Assembly (NCBI GenBank): GCA_020848595.1
Contig: JADLHV010000264.1
Span: 1 to 6,579 of the forward strand
Reading direction: 5' to 3'
Source of the DNA: Bacteroidia bacterium
GTDB lineage: Bacteria; Bacteroidota; Bacteroidia; NS11-12g; UBA955
Length of the DNA: 6,579 bases
Part shown: one piece after another, positions 1-5,571 of the stretch
Position numbering within the stretch: position 1 is the first letter of the stretch
Layout of the letters: each line of letters opens with the position of its first letter
The notes under the pieces: model-generated
What the model was told of the DNA's origin: nothing
The model's input: only the letters and a program-made list of their open reading frames with translations
Database searches by the model: none
Position numbers and translations under genes: made by a program

Positions 1-97
1 GTTTAGATATAGTTCTCGATAATTAGTAAATGTTAACTGTATTTGTCCTTATAAATCAGCAATTTTCAAAAATAAATTATTATGTCAAGTGACTTAT

Positions 98-148
98 TGA
101 CGTTTAATTGAAATAGTAAAAAAAACTTTCAGAACGTCACTTTTTTTT
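98..148 (+). terminator. Possible intrinsic terminator, plus-strand orientation
   Basis: TGACGTT at 98-104 pairs perfectly with AACGTCA at 133-139. Inside it TGAAA (109-113) pairs with TTTCA (127-131), giving a nested stem with a 13-nt loop. The outer stem is followed by one C and then eight T (141-148). This arrangement suits transcription from left to right, so it would end a gene lying beyond the left edge, facing the minus-strand XRE gene. Read on the minus strand the stem lacks a good U-run, so it is a poor terminator for the XRE gene. The stem is AT-rich and has an asymmetric internal loop, which limits confidence. Confidence 0.4.
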
Positions 149-175
149 ATCTATTGATAAGAAATCTGTTTGGCA

Positions 176-529
176 TTATTTCTTTTTATCAATAATCGAT
201 TTTAGATAATCGACTTGTTCTTTGAGCATTTGGATTTGTTGTCGATACGCATCAAATAATTCTGAATCCTTGACATCCTCTTCTTGAACAATTTGAGAAG
301 TAGGAGCATTCTCTCCATCCAAAATAGTTTTTAAGTCGACACCAAACAAATCTCTTATCTGCAGCAATTTTTCAATCGTTAAGTAAACTTCACTGCGTTC
401 AATCCTCGAATAGGCACTGACACTCATATTGAGCTTATGGGCCATATACTCCTGAGAAAAACCTTTTATCTCCCTGAGGTTCCTAATTCTACCACAAATA
501 AGCTTCAGTTGCTTTTCGGTCTTACTCAT
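176..529 (-). CDS. XRE-family helix-turn-helix transcriptional regulator
   Basis: Small DNA-binding protein of 117 residues, counted from the ATG at 529. Two in-frame TTG codons (538 and 532) could extend it by up to three residues, but ATG followed by SKTEKQ is the more natural start. Residues about 12-68 form a Cro/C1-type HTH domain: RIRNLREIKGFSQEYMA, a turn at KLNMS, and a recognition helix around SVSAYSRIERSE. It continues with the usual fourth and fifth helices (TIEKLLQIRDLFGVDLKTIL). After an acidic linker (about 71-90), residues 91-114 look like a short coiled coil (IQMLKEQVDYLKSII) that probably drives dimerisation, and the protein ends in KKK. No enzymatic or sensor domain is present. 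It stands alone and diverges from the membrane-protein gene. Two palindromes lie in its upstream region, so self-regulation is plausible but inferred. The target genes cannot be told from sequence. Confidence 0.9.
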   Translation of the reverse strand: MSKTEKQLKLICGRIRNLREIKGFSQEYMAHKLNMSVSAYSRIERSEVYLTIEKLLQIRDLFGVDLKTILDGENAPTSQIVQEEDVKDSELFDAYRQQIQMLKEQVDYLKSIIDKKK

Positions 530-578
530 CAAGGGCAAATTTACTTGCGTTTATAGGGAATAACTCGCTGTTTTTCAT

Positions 579-589
579 CCGATTATCGG
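579..589. promoter_or_regulatory. Candidate operator, copy 1 (CCGATTATCGG)
   Basis: Perfect 11-nt palindrome with 5-nt arms around a central T, identical to the core of the longer palindrome at 641-657. It lies about 50 bp upstream of the XRE start codon, within the leader or core promoter of that gene. Dyad sites of this size, repeated upstream of a dimeric HTH regulator, are typical operators. That the adjacent XRE protein binds here is an inference. Confidence 0.5.
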
Positions 590-640
590 TTGATTAAATC
601 CGCTGTATAACAATAACTTACAAGCTTATTTGAAAATCCT

Positions 641-657
641 TTCCCGATTATCGGGAA
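641..657. promoter_or_regulatory. Candidate operator, copy 2 (extended 17-nt palindrome)
   Basis: TTCCCGATTATCGGGAA is a perfect dyad with 8-nt arms around a central T. Its core CCGATTATCGG (644-654) repeats copy 1, and the two copies start 65 bp apart, about six helical turns. It sits between the divergent XRE and membrane-protein genes and could control either. It has no trailing T-run in either direction, so a terminator is unlikely. Confidence 0.6.
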
Positions 658-827
658 TTACATGCCATTTTTATCCTGTATAACCAATTTACTCAAAATT
701 TTCTACTATGAGGTTAAAAGTTCAACTAGGAGAGTGAGAATTAAAAGACACTTTTCAAAATCTTTGTATCCTTATTTTTTACCTCGATTCCTGTAATGAT
801 TACTTATTCCAATTATAAAAAACTAAT

Positions 828-2450
828 ATGTTAAGATCGCAACTTTTTTACAGGAAAATAAAATTACTCATCTATAGTGTCATATTATTATTTCTCTTGT
901 TGATATTACCATTGGGCTTCGAAACTAATGATGATATTGGTATGGAACTCGCCTTTAGTGGTTATTACTCTGGGCAACCCGAATATGGCAGTCTGTTTAC
1001 TCATTATCTTTTTGGGCAGATTTTACAATGGTTGTATCAAATAAAATCTAGTATAAATTGGTATGGATGTCTCTTATTGTCTTTGCATTTTTTTGCAAGT
1101 TTGTTATTGATATGGAAATGCATAAAATCGGATGATTTAAAAGTTAGTAGTTTTATTATAGTTATCGTCATACTGGGAGCGTATATTAATTTTGTTATGC
1201 GATTTAATTTTGCAACTGTCGCCTATTTTAGTGGATTTGCTGGACTTTATTATGCTTTAGATTGTACATGGAGCATTAAGTCTAAATCGCTTTGGTTGTC
1301 GTTCATCTTAATGGTGTGTTCTATCTGCATTCGTCCGCATTTTTTTATATTGGCTTCTATATTTTTATTGCCTCATTTCTTTAGTAAATTATGGAATCGT
1401 GAGTTTATAATTATTAAGAAAGTAGGGCTCATTGTAATTGTTTTTGTTGTATTTAAAATCAGTAATCATATTGCTTATAGTCAAGATAAGGTATGGGGGA
1501 GCTATTATCAGAAATACAATTCGATGTTGCATTTACTCGATAATCCTACATTTAATTTGTATTACTTTGGACCTTTTATAGATTGGGTAGAATGGACAGA
1601 GAATGATTTTCAATTATTTAAGAATTTTTATTTTGAACTACCAAGTAAAATGTCTCTAGATAAATTGACAACCATTAGTAAAAATATTCCTAGAGATGCA
1701 ATGGATTTTAATGAGTTTTATCCTGCATTATTTCATTATGTGCCAATAAGCTTTATGATTGCTTTAGTGGCTGGGTGCTTGTTTTCTTTTTTATATTATG
1801 GCAAACGGCATCTTGTTATCAATCTGGTTTTGCTCGTCTTTGTTTTATTGTTTTTGCAATTTTTAACGGGTAATAAATACATTTTTAAAGACCGTATGAT
1901 TTATTCATTGTACTTGGGTTTATTAATGAATTATTTTATTCCATTAGGAATGCATCCTAAGGCACAAAGATTACCATCATTACCTCTAATTGTATTAACA
2001 TTATCAATGGTTTCAGTAATTTTTAAACATGTCTATTCCTCCAATGTGTTAAAAAAGAGTTTGAAACAAATAGAGAATCATTTGACACAGCAATATCCGA
2101 ACAATTTTATATTTGAATTTTATTGCTATTATCCTAACTCTGGATTTAAAAATTGGGAAAGCAGTGCAATTCAAATGAAGCAAATAAAATTTTTACCCAT
2201 GGGTTGGATAATGAATACCCCATTAGGGGCAAAACATTTAGAGCGTATGGGATTTAGTTCATTAAATCAGGCTTTATTGCATCAAAACACATTGCATATA
2301 ATACCAATAGCCTTTAAGAAAGCCTATATAAATTTAATGCAAGAATATTACAAAGAATATAATTGTCTAAAAATACAATTTCAATCAATAGACACCATAA
2401 CCACCCTAGAACAAGATTGGTTAGTGCTTAAAATCAACGTATTAGATTAA
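828..2450 (+). CDS. Polytopic membrane protein, putative GT-C-type glycosyltransferase
   Basis: 540-residue integral membrane protein with roughly 11-12 hydrophobic segments: about 11-30, 56-72, 79-97, 107-124, 128-145, 154-186 (probably two), 194-212, 305-324, 327-347, 357-375 and 383-401. A long loop separates the two membrane blocks (213-304), and the last ~135 residues are soluble. After the first membrane segment comes ETNDDIGMELAFSGYYSGQP, with adjacent acidic residues D35 and D36. An acidic pair in the first extracytoplasmic loop is a hallmark of GT-C enzymes, which move sugars from lipid-linked donors at the outer face of the membrane. The pattern of NDD, a small-residue SG.Y.G.P stretch and a following WYG resembles unnamed bacterial membrane proteins that I associate with that fold. 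No substrate can be named. The gene is visibly more AT-rich than its neighbours and stands alone, which may indicate acquisition by transfer. The ATG is preceded by an A-rich stretch with no Shine-Dalgarno. It could instead be a polymerase- or flippase-like surface polysaccharide protein. Confidence 0.6.
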   Translation: MLRSQLFYRKIKLLIYSVILLFLLLILPLGFETNDDIGMELAFSGYYSGQPEYGSLFTHYLFGQILQWLYQIKSSINWYGCLLLSLHFFASLLLIWKCIKSDDLKVSSFIIVIVILGAYINFVMRFNFATVAYFSGFAGLYYALDCTWSIKSKSLWLSFILMVCSICIRPHFFILASIFLLPHFFSKLWNREFIIIKKVGLIVIVFVVFKISNHIAYSQDKVWGSYYQKYNSMLHLLDNPTFNLYYFGPFIDWVEWTENDFQLFKNFYFELPSKMSLDKLTTISKNIPRDAMDFNEFYPALFHYVPISFMIALVAGCLFSFLYYGKRHLVINLVLLVFVLLFLQFLTGNKYIFKDRMIYSLYLGLLMNYFIPLGMHPKAQRLPSLPLIVLTLSMVSVIFKHVYSSNVLKKSLKQIENHLTQQYPNNFIFEFYCYYPNSGFKNWESSAIQMKQIKFLPMGWIMNTPLGAKHLERMGFSSLNQALLHQNTLHIIPIAFKKAYINLMQEYYKEYNCLKIQFQSIDTITTLEQDWLVLKINVLD

Positions 2451-2944
2451 TGATGATGACCACCTGGTCCATGAACATGTCCATGATCTAACTCTTCTGA
2501 AGTAGCTTCTCTTACCGAGATAATCTCTCCTTTAAAAGTTAAGTCTTGATCTGCTAATGGATGGTTAAAATCAATTTTTACTGTAGAATCATCAAATTCA
2601 AGAATAACGCCATTCATAGGATTTCCATCTTGATCTTGCATAGGTACCATATTGCCAATTTGTAGAATATCGGCAGGCACTTCAGGTCCGTTAAATACTT
2701 CTCTTGGAATACTAACTTTAAATTCTTCGCTAGAAATTCCGTATCCATTTTCAGCATCAATATTAAAATCAAAAGCATCGCCCGCTTTTAAATTTTGAAG
2801 ATTACTTTCAAACAATGGAAGCGTCATTCCAAGTCCGTGTATAAAAGTGAAGGGTTGCTCGTTAGTTGCTGTGTCAACTACCTCTCCACTGTTAATTGTA
2901 AGGGTATAGGTTAAAGAAACCACCCTGTTCTTTCCAATTTCCAT
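2447..2944 (-). CDS. slyD: SlyD-like FKBP-type peptidyl-prolyl cis-trans isomerase
   Basis: 165-residue cytoplasmic peptidyl-prolyl isomerase and folding chaperone of the SlyD family. The FKBP domain is split: its first part spans residues 1-70 (VSLTYTL, then G20 and D24, FTFIHGLG, and LKAGDAFDF) and closes with IDFNHPLADQDLTFKGEI at 124-141. Between them lies the chaperone-like IF insert (about 72-123; VSIPREVF, then a PMQDQDGNPM hairpin). The end, REATSEELDHGHVHGPGGHHH in two blocks at 145-165, closely follows E. coli SlyD but has a much shorter His-rich tail. That tail is the family's nickel/metal-binding region, so some metal binding is likely. The start is an ATG with no Shine-Dalgarno. 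The gene diverges from the helicase and ends tail to tail with the membrane-protein gene, so it is probably transcribed alone. Confidence 0.95.
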   Translation of the reverse strand: MEIGKNRVVSLTYTLTINSGEVVDTATNEQPFTFIHGLGMTLPLFESNLQNLKAGDAFDFNIDAENGYGISSEEFKVSIPREVFNGPEVPADILQIGNMVPMQDQDGNPMNGVILEFDDSTVKIDFNHPLADQDLTFKGEIISVREATSEELDHGHVHGPGGHHH

Positions 2945-3058
2945 GATTATCTAAATTTAAACGCGCAATTTCAGTGTAAAAATTGGATTAAAAAAATATT
3001 GGAATAAAAAAGCTATTTCTATCTTATATCTTGTCTAATTACAGTCGATTACATCGAA

Positions 3059-3070
3059 TTTGTTTGTTTG
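3059..3070 (+). repeat. Short TTTG tetranucleotide tract
   Basis: Three perfect TTTG units, followed by TTTA, lie in the ~290-bp divergent region between slyD and the helicase (2945-3237). Three units are too few to call a phase-variable tract. TTTG also resembles the Bacteroidota -33 element, but no matching -7 box stands at the right distance. Apart from this and the box at 3223-3230, I see nothing definite in the spacer. Confidence 0.3.
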
Positions 3071-3222
3071 TTTATGTTATAGTTAAATGATTGTTATTTA
3101 GCTATTTGTAACTTATAGTTTTCTTATTATTTACATAGATTTAGAAAGATTTAGATGCTCTATTTTTGAGGGTATTTTGTGCCTTAAATGAACGAATTTT
3201 ACCAAGCAAAGTCGAATTTACC

Positions 3223-3230
3223 TATCTTCG
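3223..3230 (+). promoter_or_regulatory. Candidate Bacteroidota -7 promoter box of the helicase gene
   Basis: TATCTTCG, followed by CA, matches the Bacteroidota sigma-ABfr -7 consensus TAnnTTTG at five of six fixed positions. No clear TTG stands at the -33 distance; only a TTTT run at 3197-3200 is near. The box ends 7 nt before the TTG proposed as the helicase start, so the transcript would have almost no leader. Confidence 0.45.
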
Positions 3231-3237
3231 CAGTATA

Positions 3238-4497
3238 TTGAACTTTAGAGATTTCCATTTTAACGAAAATTTGCAAGACAGTCTTGATTCTATGGGTTTT
3301 GAAAATCCTACACCTATTCAGAGTCTAGCAATTCCCATTATTCAGAGCGGCAAGGATATAATAGCCTGCGCACAAACTGGTACTGGCAAGACTGCCGCAT
3401 TTGTATTGCCTGTAATTGACAGACTGAGTAAAACCCCTTCCGACGAAACTAAAGCTTTGATTGTTGCCCCAACTAGGGAATTGGCAATGCAAATCGACCA
3501 ATCTATTCAAGGGCTTTCTTATTTTACTTCAACTAGTTCCATTGCTATCTATGGCGGAGGTGATGGCGTTGTATTTGAAAAGGAAAAAAAGGCATTAACT
3601 CAAGGGGCTAATATTATTATCGCAACGCCTGGTCGATTATTAGCACACCTCAATATGGGTTACGTTAAGTTTGATACGCTTGAATTTTTAATTTTAGATG
3701 AAGCCGACCGAATGTTAGATATGGGCTTTGTTGATGATATCTTAAAAATTGTGACGTTTATTCCTCAAAAACGTCAAACTCTTATGTTCTCGGCTACTAT
3801 GCCCGAAAAAATTAGACAATTGGCAAAACGCTTATTGAACTCTCCCGAAGAAGTCAGTATTGCTATTTCTAAACCAGCCGAGGGTGTCGAGCAAAGGGCT
3901 TATTTGGCATACGATAAGCAAAAGAATTACCTTATTGAAGCGCTATTGAAAGAAGCTGACTATAGCAGTGTTATCATTTTTGTTGGTACTAAGATTAAAG
4001 CGCGCGAATTGGAGAAAGAATTGCGTAAAATGAAAATGAAAGCCTTATCAATTCACTCTGATTTAGAACAAAGTGAAAGAGAAAATGTGCTTATGCAATT
4101 TAGAAGTCGTCAAATTCAAATCTTAGTTGCTACAGATATCCTCTCGAGGGGCATTGATATTGACGATATTGGGCTTGTAATAAATTATGAAGTGCCTCAT
4201 GATGCCGAAGATTATGTGCATAGGGTAGGCAGGACTGCAAGAGCAGAAACCAAAGGTGTTGCCATTACTTTTATCAACGAACATTTTCAACATAGATTCA
4301 AAAAAATTGAAGATTTAATTGGTTATGAAGTTAAAAAATATCCTTTACCCGAAGGCTTCGATCTAGGTCCTGCATACGAACCTCTAGCTAAAAAGTCGAA
4401 TAGAAGTAATTCCAGACCTAGACATCAAGGAGCTAAAGGAAATAAGAAACCTTTTTTCAGTAAGAAAGCTCATTCTAATAATCCAAAAAAGGATTAA
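3238..4497 (+). CDS. DEAD-box ATP-dependent RNA helicase (RhlE-like)
   Basis: ATP-dependent RNA helicase of superfamily 2 that unwinds short RNA duplexes, probably in ribosome assembly or RNA decay. Counting from TTG 3238 it has 419 residues and all the core motifs: Q motif (F8, PTPIQ 24-28), motif I AQTGTGKT 45-52, Ia PTRELA 78-83, Ib TPGR 130-133, II DEAD 154-157, III SAT 185-187, IV IIFVGT 246-251, V ATDILSRGIDI 298-308, VI HRVGRTAR 328-335. The lysine/arginine/asparagine-rich tail from about 384 is the usual extra RNA contact. The open frame runs upstream to another TTG at 3166, but family members begin at the NFRDF stretch, the intervening 24 residues look non-coding, and a promoter-like box lies inside them. 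The first in-frame ATG (M19 here) would remove part of the Q-motif region. Bacteroidota carry several paralogues, so no symbol is given. Confidence 0.95.
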   Translation: MNFRDFHFNENLQDSLDSMGFENPTPIQSLAIPIIQSGKDIIACAQTGTGKTAAFVLPVIDRLSKTPSDETKALIVAPTRELAMQIDQSIQGLSYFTSTSSIAIYGGGDGVVFEKEKKALTQGANIIIATPGRLLAHLNMGYVKFDTLEFLILDEADRMLDMGFVDDILKIVTFIPQKRQTLMFSATMPEKIRQLAKRLLNSPEEVSIAISKPAEGVEQRAYLAYDKQKNYLIEALLKEADYSSVIIFVGTKIKARELEKELRKMKMKALSIHSDLEQSERENVLMQFRSRQIQILVATDILSRGIDIDDIGLVINYEVPHDAEDYVHRVGRTARAETKGVAITFINEHFQHRFKKIEDLIGYEVKKYPLPEGFDLGPAYEPLAKKSNRSNSRPRHQGAKGNKKPFFSKKAHSNNPKKD

Positions 4498-4593
4498 ATT
4501 TTCTTTGTTCTAAATCTAAAATATTTAGACAACTCAATTGACGATTATAAAGCGAAGTATAGATGCTTTAACACCTCAATATAATAGTAAATT

Positions 4594-5571
4594 CTAGCTG
4601 TTGCGAGACCTCAAGATATTGAATAGAAGTTCAAATTGTTTTTTATATTCATAAGCACCTTCTAGTTGTTCTAAAATTTCAATAGCAGATTGTTCATATT
4701 GAGATTTTAGATTCGATAAATAAGCATCACTTCCAGCGAGTTTAAAATAGTTTCTAACTTGCTCTATTTTCATTGCTTGATCGTGGACTAGATCGTGGTA
4801 CCAAGCCAAAAGCGCGCGTTTGTTTTCTTGATTTAAAGTTCTAATAGCATGAATAAATAGGATGGTTTTTTTGTTTTCAATAATATCACCTCCTTCTTGT
4901 TTGCCTATTTCTTCTTCAGTGCCAAAAACATCGAGATAATCATCTTGTAATTGAAATGCCATGCCAATATTGATGCCTAATTGATAATATTTTTCGGCTA
5001 CTTCTTTGCCAACTCCTGCTGCTAAAGCGCCCATTTTTAATGCACAAGCAGGTAATACAGCTGTTTTTAATTCTATCATGCCCAGATAATCTTGCTCGTC
5101 TATGAATTCCATTTCTGGTAAATTCATATCCATCTGTTGACCATCGCATACCAATGAAGACATTTTAGTGAAGACATTCAATAATTCTAAACGATTATCA
5201 AAACCAGAATTTAAAATCAGTTCGAAGCACTTAATAAATAAATTATCTCCAGCTAATATGGCAGTAGGGATATTCCATTCTTCGTGAACTGTTTTTTTGC
5301 CACGTCTGATAGGCGCTTTGTCCATAATATCGTCGTGCACTAAACTGAAATTGTGAAAAGTTTCAATAGCAAGCGCTAATTTCAATGCATTTTCATCCTT
5401 TAAACCATTTGCATGTTTATAGGCAAGCATTAATAATTTGGGACGCATTCGTTTTCCACCTAATTGCATGATATAGTTCATGGAATTATAGAGATTTTCA
5501 GGCTTTCCTATAAAAGGATGTGAAATTAAGTATTGTTCGAAACTATCTGAAGTGACGATGTTTTCTGTCAT
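4594..5571 (-). CDS. Polyprenyl diphosphate synthase, short-chain (FPP/GGPP type)
   Basis: 325-residue trans-prenyltransferase that condenses isopentenyl diphosphate with allylic diphosphates, feeding isoprenoid synthesis. Landmarks in order are GGKRMRP 38-44 (IPP binding), the first aspartate-rich motif DDIMD 80-84 followed by RRG 89-91, KT 169-170, and GMAFQLQDDYLD 203-214 with the second aspartate-rich motif 210-214. Together these carry the Mg2+-binding aspartates and diphosphate-binding basic residues, so the enzyme should be active. The first motif lacks the two-residue insertion typical of bacterial FPP synthases, and F75 lies five residues before it. That points to a GGPP-like or FPP product and not the long chains used for quinones, though product length is uncertain. 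The ATG lies inside the end of rnr (29-nt overlap) with no visible Shine-Dalgarno, so expression is probably coupled to rnr. The protein is all-helical and cytosolic by family. Confidence 0.94.
   Translation of the reverse strand: MTENIVTSDSFEQYLISHPFIGKPENLYNSMNYIMQLGGKRMRPKLLMLAYKHANGLKDENALKLALAIETFHNFSLVHDDIMDKAPIRRGKKTVHEEWNIPTAILAGDNLFIKCFELILNSGFDNRLELLNVFTKMSSLVCDGQQMDMNLPEMEFIDEQDYLGMIELKTAVLPACALKMGALAAGVGKEVAEKYYQLGINIGMAFQLQDDYLDVFGTEEEIGKQEGGDIIENKKTILFIHAIRTLNQENKRALLAWYHDLVHDQAMKIEQVRNYFKLAGSDAYLSNLKSQYEQSAIEILEQLEGAYEYKKQFELLFNILRSRNS

Noticed and set aside
708..737. 9-codon open frame MRLKVQLGE in the divergent region
   Set aside because: Too short, not linked to the next gene's start, and with no other sign of coding.
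759..766. AATCTTTG as a -7 box for the membrane-protein gene
   Set aside because: It matches five of six fixed positions, but no TTG element stands at the expected distance upstream; not strong enough to list as a promoter.
3166..3237. Extended N-terminus of the helicase from TTG 3166
   Set aside because: The 24 added residues do not resemble the family, and a -7-like promoter box lies within them; TTG 3238 fits the conserved N-terminus.
3325..3510. Minus-strand open frame of 61 codons
   Set aside because: It lies wholly inside the helicase gene, antisense to motifs I and Ia, with no family resemblance; a shadow frame.
4515..4570. Hairpins between the helicase and the prenyl synthase (TCTAAA/TTTAGA and TAAAGC/GCTTTA) as a shared terminator
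   Set aside because: The stems are only 6 bp and AT-rich, and neither is followed by a T-run on either strand.
4940..5149. Minus-strand open frame of 69 codons
   Set aside because: It lies on the same strand inside the prenyl synthase in another frame; the synthase frame carries all the conserved motifs.
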